The notes: generated by a model from the letters alone, not told the origin. Positions 35,498 through 49,093 are shown, numbered from the stretch's first letter. The stretch is DNA of 64,000 bases from Silurus meridionalis (GCF_014805685.1 NC_060896.1:3426889-3490888); one strand, 5' to 3'. Numbers and translations are program-made.

Positions 35498-38400
35498 ATG
35501 GCATGCCGTATTCATTTGCTTACATTCTGGGTTCTTTTAAACACGTTTACATGTTGTCAGTTCATAACCAAGGATGAGTGCATCTACCAGGGAGATGAAG
35601 GGACTCAGAGTTTTTACAAGGATGGAGATGTGATTTTGGGAGGCCTGTTTCCACTGCACTACAGCCCTGTTTCTGCAGTGCAGTCTTTCCAAAGCAAACC
35701 TGAACCGACTGATTACAAGTAGTATGTGAAATACTTTGAAAAGAATATGCTAATATTTATTCACTGACTGTCATTTGTAATGGAATATTTATTGTAGAAA
35801 TGTTGCATTACAATTTCTTCAATTAACTTTGAAAAGAGTTGTATTTAAAGATGTAAGAAATGTTTTTAAATATGCTGCAGCTTTAGTCCTCGAGCACTGA
35901 GATGGATGCGAACAATGACTTTTGCTGTGACAGAGATAAATCAGAGGCAGGACCTGTTACCGAATCTGTCTCTAGGATACCATATTCGGGACAGCTGCGA
36001 TGACATACCTGTGTCGATAAAGAGCTCACTTCTCCTGGTCAATGGGCAGCCAGAGAAATCAAGAGGGTCTGGATGTGCGAATGTTATCAGGCAGCCCTCT
36101 CCTGTCATTGTAGGAGATGCTGCATCAGGCATATCCATGGCTGTGCTGAGAACACTAGGCTCATTTAGTATACCTCTGGTAAGGATTGTCTTCCATTATG
36201 ATTTGTATTTCTGTAATATTTTTTCTGTAACCTTTTCTTTATATTCAGTTTTTTTCTTGTGTAGATCATTCTTCGTTATTTTTTATGAATGAATGCATCG
36301 ACAAAGACGTTGTCTTCTAACCTGCTCATTTATATATCCTCTCAGGTGAGCTACTTTGCATCTTGCTCGTGTCTGAGTAACAAAAAAGAGTTTCCCACAT
36401 TTATGCGCACGATGCCAAGCGACGAGTTTCAGATTAAGGCTTTAGCAAAGTTGGTGCATTACTTCCAGTGGAGCTGGGTGGGGGTCATAGGAGTGGAGTC
36501 TGACTATGCTCGCTTTGCTATTCAGCTCTTTCTAAAGGAATCGTCCAGATATCATGTATGTCCTGCGTACGTGCATTTTTACCCCGTTACACTCACATCA
36601 GAAGCAGTGCAGGAATTGCTGAATGTCATTAAAGCCTCTACAGCCACAGTCATACTAAACTTCTCTGGAGAATCTGAACTGCAGACTATTCTGCGAGAAT
36701 GCAGGCGACAAAACATCACCCATCTACAGTGGATTGCCAGTGAAGCTTGGGCAACGTCACAAGCGTTGTGGGACGATTTCCACGATCTCTTACAGGGAAC
36801 GCTAGGGTTTGCTATACGGAAGGGTGAAATCCCTAACCTTGGTGGATACCTCAGAGGGATGATCACTTCCAGTGTTCAAAACTCACATTTTTTAACCGAG
36901 TTTTGGGAGGAAGCATTTAACTGCCGGGTCAATGGTTCTTTAAACACTCATGTACATGGAGAGGAGGCTCGAAATCGGAAAGCTTGTAGTGGGCGAGAGA
37001 GTTTGGACGATGTGTACTCTACTTTTTCAGATGTATCACAGCTTAGGGTGTCGTATAATGTGTACAAAGCTGTGTATCTTATAGCACACGCCTTACAGGA
37101 TATGAGTGACTGTGTTCCAGGACGGGGACCGTTTCCAAATGGGACATGTGGGAGTCTAAATCCCCTACTGCCTTGGCAGGTGTGTGTGAGTGTATGAATG
37201 AATGTGTGTGTGTAAGTATTTGTGGCTATATTTTAACATTGTTTTATTTTATGGATGTATGACGTTTTTATTAAATGTGATGATAACTATACGAATGGAA
37301 ATGAAAGATTTGTTATTTGGATGCTATAAAACTGACATCCTAATCTTTTCCAAAGCTAATAAACTACATGAAGAAAACGAACTTCACGACATTAGGGGAG
37401 TTTGTGCACTTCGATGAGAATGGGGACCCCATTGCATCTTATGATTTGATGAACTGGCAGATGGCAAGTGATGGTTCACTCCAGCTGGTAAAAGTGGGGT
37501 TCTATGATGCATCACTAAGGGAGGATAGTAGCCTGATAATTAACGAATCAGCGATATTGTGGCAAAGAGACAGTAAGGTGTGTTCATTTTCATCAATTGT
37601 CAGATCCTCTTTCATACGTTTGCTTATTATTCAGTTTTTCTGTATTGTTGCCATTCAAAGAAAATATATTTTGTTTTGTATTTTAAACTGTCACAATTCT
37701 GGATGCTTGGTTGATTTCACATCAGGTATTTATTTCTCACAAAGGCATCAAATCAATATTTTGAATATATCTTTTCAGTAGGTTTGTGTCTATCAAAACT
37801 GTGAAATCCATGTGCCAAACATGTGTGTGGTTATTAGGCACCGATTTCAATCTGCAGCAAAAGTTGCCTGCCAGGATCGAGGAAAGCCAGGCGAAAGGGT
37901 GAACCTATATGTTGCTTTGACTGTATACCATGCGCTGAGGGAGAGATTAGCAATCAAACAGGTGTGAAACTGATTTCGATGTACTATTACTCTGATATTT
38001 ATTTTCATGACAATGGAAAACGTTTTTTTATCGATTTCCTCACAGACTCAAATGATTGTTTAAGATGTTCAAGGGAAACATGGCCAAACCAAGCCAGAGA
38101 CAATTGCATCCCAAAGGTCCTGGAGTACCTGTCCTTTCAAGAGCCGTTGGGAATAATTATTTTGGCTGTATCAATATTTGGAGCTTGTTTGACTGCTGCA
38201 ATGCTTTGTGTGTTTATGATCTACAGAAATACTCCAGTAGTTCGTGGCAACAACATGGAACTCAGCTTCCTCCTACTTTTGTTTCTATGTGCATGCTTTT
38301 TGATTAGTCTCACATTCATTGGCAAGCCCACTCACTGGCTTTGCCAGATCAGGTTTACAGCCTTTGGAGTTAGCTTTGCACTATGCATTGCCTGCATCTT

Positions 38401-38941
38401 GGCTAAGACTGTAGTAGTTCTCATGGCGTTCAGGGCCACCTTACCTGGTAGTAATGTCATGAAATGGTTTGGTCCTGTCCAACAAAGGTTTAGTGTTATA
38501 TTATGTTCATTATTCCAAGTGCTTATTTGTATCATATGGTTGACAACTAAACCTCCGTCTGCTGCCTATACGACTGAATTTTTCAGTTCTACGATAACTG
38601 TAGAGTGCAAAGTGGGATCTGAGATAGGATTCTGGTGTGTGTTGGGATACATTGGCCTACTCGCATGCATGTGCTTTTTACTAGCGTTCTTGGCCAGAAA
38701 ACTTCCAGACAATTTCAACGAGGCAAAATTCATCACATTTAGTATGCTGATCTTTTTCGCTGTGTGGATAACATTCATCCCTGTTTATGTGAGTACAAAT
38801 GGAAAATATATGGTTGCTGTGCATGTCTTTGCAATCTTAGCTTCTGCCTTTGGACTGCTTCTGTGCATATTTGCCCCAAAGTGCTATGTTGTTCTGTTGA
38901 GACCTGAAAAAAACAGCAAAAAGCACATGATGAAAAAGTAG
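35498..38941 (+). CDS. OlfC (V2R-like) olfactory receptor F, complete, the only + strand copy
   Basis: The exons are 35498-35718, 35881-36178, 36346-37179, 37356-37577, 37838-37961 and 38046-38941, totalling 2595 nt and 864 residues. There is a signal peptide ([11 protein letters not shown]), then [14 protein letters not shown] and exon 2 beginning [12 protein letters not shown]. Pocket residues are intact: the serine in [19 protein letters not shown] and SEAW. The linker exon starts [16 protein letters not shown]. The seven-helix exon has [17 protein letters not shown] and ends KKHMMKK. All introns are GT-AG, including intron 4 (AAG/GTGTGT), unlike genes B-E. It is clearly diverged from its neighbours. 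It is divergent with E and convergent with G. Intact and probably functional. Confidence 0.94.
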
Positions 38942-38965
38942 TGCAAAAACATTTACTATCATAAT

Positions 38966-38966
<1 letters not shown>

Positions 38967-39030
<64 letters not shown>
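38967..39030. repeat. (AC)n microsatellite
   Basis: About 32 AC units just downstream of the gene F stop codon, probably inside its 3' UTR. Confidence 0.97.
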
Positions 39031-39031
<1 letters not shown>

Positions 39032-39547
39032 TATAATCAAGAATTTTAAATGTTTTGAGTCTGGGTTACAAACCATATTATGCTACAATAAACAATGCAT
39101 CTATATGTCCGACTTTGTCTGGTGCTCCAATATAACACAAAATACAGCACACATTTTATATCAAACGTTAAAGAAATTAAACACATTTTAAAATGAATGA
39201 TAAAATAAATAAATAAATAAAGTTAAACACTCAATTACTTAAAAAAAAATTCATTTCATTTTACTGTAAACAACTTCCTCTTATCTTTGAAGGCTTTTCA
39301 CTAGTTTTTGAAATATGGCTCACTGGATTTCTTTATTCTCCCATTAAAGCTTTAAATCAAATCAATCACTGATTTTAGGCAAGTTGTTCTGGTGCACAGT
39401 TGAGTTTTTTCCACTGTAATCCTGACACACCATGGGCTTACACTTTAAATAAAGACTAAGAACTATGCTACAGCATAGACAAAGACATCCTGTACAATTG
39501 TGTACATTTTTTACATAGTGTTTATTATAATTTAACATTAAAATAAC

Positions 39548-39640
39548 TGTGGAAAGCTCAGTGGTTAAGGCTCTGGGTCACTGGTGTTCAGGACTGCTGT
39601 ATCGTGGCTGACCTTGTACTCTAACCCAAACTTCCTAACA
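39548..39640 (+). mobile_element. tRNA-derived SINE fragment
   Basis: Contains an A-box-like AGCTCAGTGGTTAAGG and degenerate following sequence. Partial copy. Confidence 0.45.
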
Positions 39641-39767
39641 TTTTTGGAATATGCAAAAAAAAAGAACTGAACTGTGTTGTAAGGTACGTGATTAGTTATC
39701 ACACCTAAAACTGTTAAAATTATAGCTAATAAGCACCTTGTTTATCTCCCCTTAACTCATCAACTGT

Positions 39768-39955
39768 GGAAAGTGGTAGCTCAGTGGGTAAGATGTTGGA
39801 CTTCTGACCAGAAGGTCATGAGTTCAAAATCCCACCACCACTAGGATGCCATTGCGCAAGACGATTAACATTCAACTGTTTAGTTGTATGAACGAGATAA
39901 TTGTAAGTCACTCTGCCTGGCAAAGTGATTTACAGTAAATGTAAATGTCACCAGC
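39768..39955 (+). mobile_element. tRNA-derived SINE
   Basis: A box TAGCTCAGTGGGTAAG, B box GAGTTCAAAATCC, and a tail ending TAAATGTAAATG. Typical fish tRNA-related SINE layout. Confidence 0.7.
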
Positions 39956-40125
39956 CAGCTGAGCTCATACTTGCCTGCTTGGGAAACATGGGTACACAAA
40001 ATGAGGTCAGAGTTTATCTTTGTTTGATTTAACACTTGATACCCTGGATATTAAAAATGAGCTAAATGGGCAGCTCCTTTCTCATTCTCAAGTCTTGTCT
40101 GACTGACAGTTATTTGGCTTCTTTA

Positions 40126-40303
40126 CATTTGCGGCATTTGGCAGACACCCCTTTATCCACAGTGACTCACATTTTATCTCAATCATACATCTGAGCAGTT
40201 CTTTCAAGGCCCTTGTTCAGGAGCCCAGAAACAGCAGATTAGTGTGGGCAGGATTTGAACTCATGACCTCCAGCTCCAACGCCTTATCCACTAAGCTACC
40301 ACA
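40126..40303 (-). mobile_element. tRNA-derived SINE, minus orientation
   Basis: Read on the minus strand: TAGCTTAGTGGATAAGG, then GAGTTCAAATCCTG, then a tail with TCTGCCAAATG and CAAATG. Related to the copy at 39768-39955. Confidence 0.72.
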
Positions 40304-41483
40304 TACCTACATTTTTTATGCATACAAAAGTAAAGTTTGACGTTTTTTAAAGGGCCATGCTGTATCTCTTTATATACTACTTTTAAGCAACTTCCTTTAT
40401 AAATATGGTACTACGATCAAGACACATAAAAACATTTTGTTTGAGAGTTGTGTGGTAACCAAAACTACAAAATGTGTGCACTGTGTGTAGACAATGTTCT
40501 GTATTCATGAAGAGAATAATACTAGCATAACATTTTATCCTTTCAGATACAATAGTTTTAAGTTTAGAATCAATGTCGTTATATAATGCAAACAAAGTTA
40601 ATGCTTTCATTGATTCTTGGGTGGACTATTTTAATGCGTTTCTATCTGCTGAATATGATAAGGTCCTAAATCCCACATAGACGGCTAAAAACTGGTTTCA
40701 CTGATCTGATGTATTCGCTGCCTAATGAGCAATGTGTTCAGATATATTTTCCCAACCCACAGCCCCTATCCTTCATTGGCAGGTTTCATGGGTTCTAAAC
40801 TGTAGCACTGTACACTCATCTCAGTTACCTTAGGATAAAGATGGACGACAGACCACCCATAACTTAAACTGTCATCAGAATTCATAATGCAGATTTCCCC
40901 ATAAAGTGTACAAGAAATCCAATGTGTAAAACAACATGGTGAGGAAAGAAAAAGTTATACATTTATACAAAATATATCCAGGTGCCATTTAACACTCCAA
41001 GTCATTCAGAAAGGTCACATTCAGTGGGTTTTTTTTTTTTTTTTTAAATGCCTATTACAGTTTTGAACAGTGTTTTAGGATAAAGTCTATGCAACTCAGC
41101 ACATGATTTAATTAAATACTGTAGACACAAATGTTGCTCAAATGTTGCATGTTCAGGTGTTTACACAATGTTTGTTTTGCTATTTGTAGTTTATTTTATT
41201 ATTTATATTGATATGATTTAATAGTAAAATTGTAATAATGTTCAAAAATCAATATTTAAAAGTTCCTTATCATGGATTTATTATTTCATTACCTTATCAT
41301 ATTATTTATATTACATATCAAACTTAGAATAAGTGTTCAGTAGATGTTTCATGCTGTTTATGTTTGAAAATAATTATCTTATTAAATTCTTATATATTAA
41401 ATATTAATGCAGTGCAAATTTGTCATTTTACAACACACTTCCATAAAATACTTCCATAAAATGTATTTACATAATTTCTTTAA
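40304..41483. other. Spacer between convergent genes F and G, no gene
   Basis: AT-rich, no reading frame with family or coding features. Probably holds the 3' UTR of gene G near 41484. Confidence 0.6.
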
Positions 41484-44400
41484 TTATTTATTTGGATTCT
41501 TTCCCATTACATGTTTTCTTGTGTTTCTTTCCGGTTTAATTAAAATGATGTAACACTTTGGTGCAAAAATGCATAACAACAGGCCAAAAGCTGAAGACAA
41601 AATTGCGAATATTTCTACAGCTACTGTATACTTCCCAGGAGAGCTGACATAAGCTGGAATAAATGTGATCCAAACTGCACAAAATATTAGCATGCTAAAT
41701 GTGATGAATTTGGCTTCATTGAAATTATCAGGTAGCTTTCTGGCTAAAAATGCCAGAACCAAACAAATAAGAGCAAGAAATCCAATGTAACCTAGAACAG
41801 CATAAAAGGCAGCATCTGAGCCTGTGTTACACTCTAAAATTATTTTTTTACTATGTTGTTCAAAGACTTTGTCAGGAAATGGTGGTGCAACATTTAGCCA
41901 AATAACACAAATTACGATTTGAACTGCAGTGCATGAACACACAATGGCTCTTTGCTGAGTTGGGCCAAACTTTCCTGCCACATTATTTCCAGGTAAAGTT
42001 GCTCTAAAGGCAGTTACCACAACAATAGTTTTACCCAACATACAGGAAATGCAGAGGGCAAAAGCAATACCAAATGCTGTGTGACGCAACATGCAGGACC
42101 AGACTGTCAGCTCACCAATAAATGTGAGAGGACAGAGGAAGCAAAATATAAGAGAAAGAAGTAAAAGTAAACTCAGTTCTGAATTATTTGCTTTTACTAT
42201 TGGTGTGTTTCTAAAGTATATAAAAACCAACATAGTGGAAAATGCAAGACAAGCACCAAATAATGACACAGTTATTAAAACAATGCCCATTGTTTCTGTG
42301 TATGAAAGAAACTCTGTGATTTTCATGACGCAGGTGTCTTTTCTTTCATTCGACCAGTACTCTTCAGGGCAGGTGATGCAATCTGCTGCTCCTAAAGCAG
42401 AAGAGGAATGTTTTTGAAATGCTTGTTTATGCTTTTCTTTTGGGAAATGTAATGCAAGGTCACTTCACCTGTTGTGTTTGATATCGAGCCATCGGTGCAT
42501 GGGATACAGTCAAAGCAGCACATAGGCTTTCCTTTAATTTGTGCTTTTCTTGTGCCTTGCGGACAGACTTCTGAGCAAACAGCTTTTGGTGTCTGAGATT
42601 GCAGAGCAGAATGATGATGAAATTATAGATGGTTGATGGAATTAAAAAAAATTGATCTTAAGTATAATGTGTTTATGCTACCAAATTTCCTGTTCTCCAG
42701 ACAATCCTGTCTTCATTAATCACAAGTTCATATTTTCCTTCTGCAGATGTGCTGAAATAGCCAACTCCAATATGCTGCACTTGGCCGTCTCTTAGCTGCC
42801 AGTTTATAACTTCATATGAGGCGGGTGGGTCTCCATTTTGGTCAAAGAACACATCTTCTCCAAATGCATCCACAAAATGTACCTTTTTTAACTGTTCACT
42901 TACCTTAAAAACACACAAAAAAAAGCAATAATAATTACTAAAAGGGTTTTAAAATCTTGATATTTCCTTTGGAGGAAAGAAATAAAAATGTATTGTAAAT
43001 GTAAAGAAAAATGCATAGCTCACCATATTTGGGATTATTTCTAACACAGAACGACACTGTTTTGAAACATTGGTCTCAGGATTTTCACAAAACATCACCT
43101 GGTGTAATGCATGTGCAATTGCATACACTGCTTGGTAAACATTATATGTCTCCCTGAGTTGTGTGACATCAAAAAATTTGTTTGTGTAATCCACCGTTTC
43201 TGCTCCCGTGCATGTTTTTGTGCCATTAAGTACGTCATTTACTGATGATGGAGGCCTGCAGCCTACAATAGTTTCCCAGAAATCAGTGACGAAACTCGAT
43301 TCTGATTTATTATAAGGGTTGATCTCCCTGAGAACTGGCCCTAGTTTCGGTATGGCCATCTTTCGAACCACAAATCCTATTGTTCCTCCAAAATATTTGA
43401 ACATTTCTGGAGTAGATGGTCTGTCTGCAGTTACCCAGGCTTCACTTCCAATCCACTGTATTCCTGTTATGTTTTGTTTTACCACTTCTTTCATTAAAGG
43501 ATACAAATCGCCTTCTGGCACGAACGCGAGAATCACTTTGACTGTTGATTGTTTTATTATTTCAACCACTTCGAGGATTTTACTTTGGGGGTATGTCCGC
43601 AGAATCGTGCCAACAAATGAAATGCAAACACCGAGTTCCTGCACTTCTTTCGTGAACGCTGATATTCCGTTTCGTCCATAATCGTTGTCGGACTGTAAAA
43701 CTCCAATCCATGTCCATTCAAACCGTTTAACAAGGAACGCCAAAGCCTTTGCCTGGTAATAGTCACTTGGTATTGTTCGGAAAAATGTGGGATATTTATT
43801 TTTGTCACTTAAACATTCACATGTTGAAAAGTAACTCACCTATTCAGAGACAAGCAACACAGTCCTATAAATACAAATGCATTTTTATATATAAAATGCC
43901 TTATTTTTTAAATTTCAAATATTTGTTATTACCACTGGTACTCTGAAAGGTCCAAATGCCCCAGCCACTACTAATGACTGGGTAGATCCTGATTCAGCTA
44001 CAATGGCTGATAGGGGAGGTGGATAACACTGAGAGGAGGATTCATTTTTCTCTGACATGCTCACCAAAGTGAGGGCAGCTCGCAAAACATTAGTAGGAGA
44101 GGCACAAGAGTCTAAAATTTTATAGCCTAAAGTGATGTTAGGAAGCAGATTATCGTCTCGATTGATTTCCTCTATCGCAAACATCATCGTTCTGGTCCAG
44201 CGAAAGGCTCGCAGGTCAAATCTGTGATGAGTAGAGGAAGAAAACAAATTGGAAACAGAGCAATAAATTAGCATTGATTTACGTTCCCCTTCATTTTCAT
44301 TGTGAGTATTGATTTTTTTATTAACTCACCCTGTACATTCCACTTTAGGTGGTTTCTTTGTAAATGAAGCAACAATATTCTCCTGCTTGTTAAATATAGG

Positions 44401-44532
44401 GAAAATTCCACCTATCATAATATCTCCTTCTTTAAACATATCTTGCATGTCAAACTTACCCAGCAGCTGGCATGCAAACCCTGTTGGTGTAAAGAGTATT
44501 AAACACATAGACAATACAATAAGCCTACCCAT
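41484..44532 (-). CDS. OlfC (V2R-like) olfactory receptor G, complete
   Basis: The exons are 44330-44532, 43933-44221, 43024-43839, 42682-42903, 42469-42592 and 41484-42391, totalling 2562 nt and 853 residues. The signal peptide ([11 protein letters not shown]) is followed by [12 protein letters not shown]. Exon 2 starts [12 protein letters not shown]. Pocket residues are present (ESGSTQS, IPSDYY, DNDYGR, GSEAW). The linker exon is [16 protein letters not shown]. The seven-helix exon contains [17 protein letters not shown] and ends HVMGKNPNK. All introns are GT-AG; intron 4 has donor TTG/GTAGCA. Lineage diverged from the A-E group. Intact and probably functional. Confidence 0.94.
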
Positions 44533-44561
44533 GGCTGAAAGATCAGGACAAGTGATCCTTG

Positions 44562-44570
44562 TTTTATATA
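44562..44570 (-). promoter_or_regulatory. TATA box of gene G
   Basis: TATATAAAA on the minus strand, about 30 bp before the ATG at 44532. Confidence 0.6.
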
Positions 44571-44995
44571 TTGCCTTTGTGCTGTAGGCTGGTGCTTGTC
44601 AGAGGTGTGTCATTTAAAGAAGTTTTCCTCAAAAAAGAGAAACACCTGCTCCATTTAACTACATTTCCCAGAATTCAGCATTACCTATAAACATGACCAC
44701 TGAGGTTGTGAAATCTCCCAACATTAAATTCATTAGATCACAAAACTTACGCTTCTGGACTCTCAACACTCTCACTATCTGTGTCAGTTTGTACCAGTCT
44801 TCACCTTTTTATTCTCTAATAGTCTTTTTTATGTGTTCTGGTTTTCTTGTTTTGTTTTCTAACATCGTAATCAGTGTTATTTGCTTATCAGCTGACTTTT
44901 GCTTGTGTTTTGACATTGAAGGTATGTTTTTCTGTGATGAAAAGCTATGACTCACAGACAGTCTTGTGTATGCAGATAAAACAAGATTCAGCAAC

Positions 44996-45391
44996 CAGGC
45001 ATAACATTATGACCTTCCTGATATTGTGTTGGTCACCCTTTTGCTGCCATGACCCGTCAAATATTAACATCATTAACTTCTTCATCAATGTAAACTACAG
45101 GAATTCGTCTGTTGGATCGGACCACACGTACCAGCCTTTGCTACCCACCTGCATCAGCTAGACTTGGCCGCCCACGACCCTGTCGCCGGTTCATCACTGT
45201 TCCTTCCTTGGATCTCTTTTGATAGATTCTGACCACTGCAGACCAGGAACATCCCACAAGAGCTGTTTTGGAGATTGTCTGACGCAGTCGTCTAGACGTC
45301 AAAATTTGGCGCTTGTCAAACTCACTCAAGAGATAATAAGTGTTATTTACTTTACCAGTAATAATGCTATAATGTCATAATGTTATGCCTG
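44996..45391 (-). mobile_element. Short Tc1-like element with perfect 18-bp terminal inverted repeats
   Basis: Ends CAGGCATAACATTATGAC at 44996-45013 and its exact complement at 45374-45391. Minus-strand 45141-45329 encodes a helix-turn-helix-like transposase start (SWSAVVRIYQKRSKEGTV, RRQGRGRPSL). The catalytic part is missing, so it is internally deleted and non-autonomous. Confidence 0.75.
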
Positions 45392-46894
45392 TTTGGTGTA
45401 GACGGTGTTACATTCAGAAACTGCCTGGGTGCAAGCTACTGAAGGAGGAAATACTCAAACTAACCACTAATAAACAAACTAACCATAATGCTAATAGAGG
45501 GGTCGGCATTATGTAAGAACATGTAAACCTCACAAGCATGACACATACTTTTTTAAGGTGATATATGAAATATGTGCTATCGTTCATTGCCTGGCCCTCC
45601 TGCAAGGCAGAGGGAGCTGGGATGTCACTTTAACTACGGGCATCACTTGGAGCATATCTCTGCCATCTTGCTTGGCTGAGGACATTACCTTGTCTGCCTG
45701 CTCAGCTAAGAAAATTGCTCCACCTTCCTCTTTGACTGAGGATGTCATTCCAACTTCCAACTTCCTTATAATCCAGCATAACAAAATCACAAAGCAAGTT
45801 GTAAAAAGACATGATTTGCCAAAGTTGGAGTGAGAAAACTAAATAGACCTTGAAAAGGACAATACACACGATTTACACTAAATTTTTACCCTAAATTTTC
45901 CATTGAATAACCACTACTTTCTGGAAAAGGGAGACGTCTGTATAGATGAGTATAGAGAGTTGATTGAGGTACCCTTTTACAGTTCTTATTAAAAACTAAC
46001 TCCTCTCTCCCAGAAGCTATCATAATCAAATATATAGGGATATGCTCTCTTAATGGTTTCCATAGTTTGAGGTGGTATATAAGTGCATTAATTATCTGTT
46101 TATACCTAATTATGTCAACATGCTATTTGGCATTAAAATGGCCTTGCCATGTAACAAGACATCAAAAATGTGGTGTGGGTAGTAAATCAAGGTTTTACAT
46201 TTTTTGAGGACTCACAAAGTTTAATGACATTTAAGATTAATGTCCCAGTTCATGCACTGAATTTCATTCTTAAATGGTGAAGGTCCCTCCTTTCTCTTCT
46301 TTTTTTATAATAAATACATACAACAATTAATTAATTTTTGCATGAGGCAATGATTAAATGTACCTTCTCTTCATGGTTGTCTCTGGGATTAAAAAGTAAT
46401 GGAAGCATTAGCTCTTTCTAATGCTTTACATTTAATCAGGCTTAGATGTATTTGTTTGCAAACCTAAATACAACAAACGTGTACCACTTGGATATTCACA
46501 CAGGTGTATGATACATTCTATATCTATTCAAAGAAAGTTACCTAAAGTAACAAAGACACTGAGACATTTTTCATGTCCTTAAATGAAGTTTGTGTGTTTC
46601 AAATTCATACTTAAAAAAATAATTGGTTGAAAGTAAAAGAAAATCACACCCTGAGAGATTTTGAGTATTTTTTTTTATTATTTAATAGCCACTCCTATAG
46701 ACTCCATCAAAACTGTTGCTAAGTACACTTCAAACCCTGCTCACACAATAATAGAATATAAAGACAAATATTAAATATTAGCAAGCATACATAATTTAGT
46801 TTCAAAACTGAAGAAACAGTTTGCACATAATTAGTGATAAAAAGGTGTCAGAGAATGGGATATTTTTCGTGATATAAAACAAATAAAAACATTT
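45392..46894. other. Intergenic, no gene supported
   Basis: An open frame at 45558-45833 has no family features. The rest is AT-rich with nothing recognisable. Confidence 0.55.
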
Positions 46895-47345
46895 GTAAAG
46901 CAAAGTTTAAGGTGTTTTTGTGTTTCTTTTCTGGGTTTGGAGGCTGAATTGTTTATAAGCCAAAGTACACTAATGAGAACTTGGCATATAATGAAGGCAA
47001 AAGCATTGAATCTCTGCTGTGGAGACCCAAACCACTGCATCACATTACATGTAAATGTAGCCCTAAAGGTCGTTAAGACCAGTTTTGTTTTCCCAAAAAT
47101 ACAGGGCACGCTCAGGACAAATGAGATCCTAAAAACTATTTGGTGGACTTTGCAAAAACATCCAGTCTGTTGTACAGGTAGAGAACTGAAGGAGCACCAG
47201 GAGAATGTGAAAAGCAGCATTAACGTCAGTTTGGAGTGACTGGCCATGTGGTTGGTATGGCAGCTCTGCTGATAACTGCTAAAAGTAACAATTGCTGTGT
47301 TACAGAGCAGGGACAGTGACACAGATGTTATTAGCACTCCTGTAA
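46895..47345 (-). pseudogene. OlfC seven-helix exon relic with helices 5-7 deleted
   Basis: One open minus-strand stretch aligns to exon 6 of the neighbouring genes. It runs from GVLITSVSLSLLC (helix 1), through SKLTLMLLFTFSW (helix 2), RISFVLSVPCIFGKTKLVL and FRATF (helix 3), NVMQWFGSPQQRF, to CQVLISVLWL (helix 4). It then jumps to a C-tail-like KPRKETQKHL, missing the second extracellular loop and helices 5-7. Many otherwise invariant residues are changed and no exons 1-5 are seen nearby. It is a dead fragment. Retention as a functional short protein is unlikely. Confidence 0.72.
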
Positions 47346-47633
47346 TTCTTGTATGGCCTGTACCTTCAATAGTGTCACTTCTATAGTACTGTAGCAGGTG
47401 AGAAATCTCTTCTGTTGCAAGAAATTGGAAAATATGTTAAAATCATGTAAAATGAGCTTTAGTGTAGGACAATTCCATGTATATGATTTGACAAATAAAA
47501 GTAACCTTTTTGCCATTTTGTGTATTTAGAAGCATACAAATGTCTTAAACAGACTTTTGTTGTTTGGCTTTTTTCCATTTGTTTATTTTTACACAAGACC
47601 TCCTATAGATAAAAATTAAAACAATATGTTATT

Positions 47634-47636
<3 letters not shown>

Positions 47637-47687
<51 letters not shown>
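47637..47687. repeat. (AC)n microsatellite
   Basis: About 25 AC units abutting the Tc1-like relic. Confidence 0.96.
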
Positions 47688-47688
<1 letters not shown>

Positions 47689-48208
47689 TATATTTCCAAA
47701 AGTATTGGGACACCTGAATTATCCTGCTACATGTGGTTCTTTCCAAACTGTTACAACAAAGCTGAAGGCACTCAATTGTACAGGACGTCTTTAGATGGCG
47801 CTATAATAAAAATTTGCATTTGCTTGAACTTGGAAACCCAAACCTGTTCCAGCATGGCGATGCCCCTGTGCACAAAGTGAGCTCCTTCATCATCTGGTTT
47901 ACATGCTTTGGAGAGGAAGATCTTGAGTGGCCTGCTATAGAGCTCTGATCTCATCCCTACTGAACACCTTTGGGATGAATGTGAACGGTGACTGCACCCT
48001 CAGGCCTCCTCAACTTCATCAGTACCTGCCTTTCATAATCCTCTTGTGGCTGATGAACACAAATATCCATAAGCACACTCCAAAAATTTAGTGGAACATC
48101 TTCCCGGAAGAGTGAAGGAATAATAAGAGCGTATTGGGACTAAATGTGGAATGCAATGTTAAAAATCACATACTTATGACCAGGTGTACCTATACTTTTG
48201 GAAATATA
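47689..48208 (+). mobile_element. Tc1/mariner-like relic with imperfect terminal inverted repeats
   Basis: Ends TATATTTCCAAAAGTATTGG at 47689 and the near-complement at 48181-48208 (26 of 28 bases match). The + strand holds the decayed C-terminal part of a Tc1-type transposase. There is a DAPVHK-like stretch at about 47859 and a degenerate DLEWP...TEHLWD-like stretch at about 47921-47985. Stops throughout. Confidence 0.7.
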
Positions 48209-49093
48209 TGGTATATATATCAAAAGAGAAATACTAGCCGTCTCGTAAACTAGTATTTACTGTTTAGTTTACCTTGTATTCGAAAACATGATGACATAAG
48301 GGGCACATGTAACCACCACTCTTTCTACTCTTATTCACCACAGGGTAGTTGTTGCGATGCACAATGAGCATGTGGGTTAAAATGCAGCCATAGAGCAAAG
48401 CAGCACAAAGACATACAGAGGTAGAAAGAGTTTTGTAGCACACGTTCCTCCAAGATACATTTTCTCTCAGGCTGTTTTCTCTTCTACCTGACAATTTCAG
48501 ACTCAATAAAACCTCATTTAGACATGAAGTTCCAGATGCTCTGCATCTAATGACTCCGATCAGCAAACAACGCTCAGTCATGCAGCATAGTGTGATTGTC
48601 ATTTTTATGCACTTTACTCCAGTCAGAAAAAGGCAGGCGCTCAATAACTTCCTGCAGTTTATCAGACGTGCTGTTCGCTGTACGTTTTTGTATCCTTTGG
48701 CTCTTATGAAAATGAGCCATACCCAAAAATAGGTTATACAGACACAAGCAGGAAAATGAAAACCCTGTGGAGAGGAAAAGTTGTTACCATGATTTTTCTT
48801 TCTAACATAAAATTCTGCAATAACACAACAACATCAGGAGAATAATTTATAATAAAATACATTTGCTGTGAAGAGAGAGAGAGAATTGTGAATTTTTAAA
48901 CAGACAATTTTGATGAAATAGATTCTTTAGTTACATAGATAATAGATAGATAATAACTATAGATGACTACAGATAATAGCTATACATTTATTTATAATTT
49001 TTCTTGTTAATAAGTAATAAAGAGCAATCTAGAGAGGGCAGTCACTTCATTCTTTGCATTGTGTAATATTTGAGAACTTGTTTTGCATCATAC

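Noticed and set aside
39768..40303. tRNA-like A and B boxes
   Set aside because: They belong to SINE heads; no cloverleaf with a normal anticodon arm and acceptor stem can be drawn with confidence.
45558..45833. A 91-codon plus-strand frame
   Set aside because: No domain, signal peptide, splice context or similarity to neighbours; likely chance.
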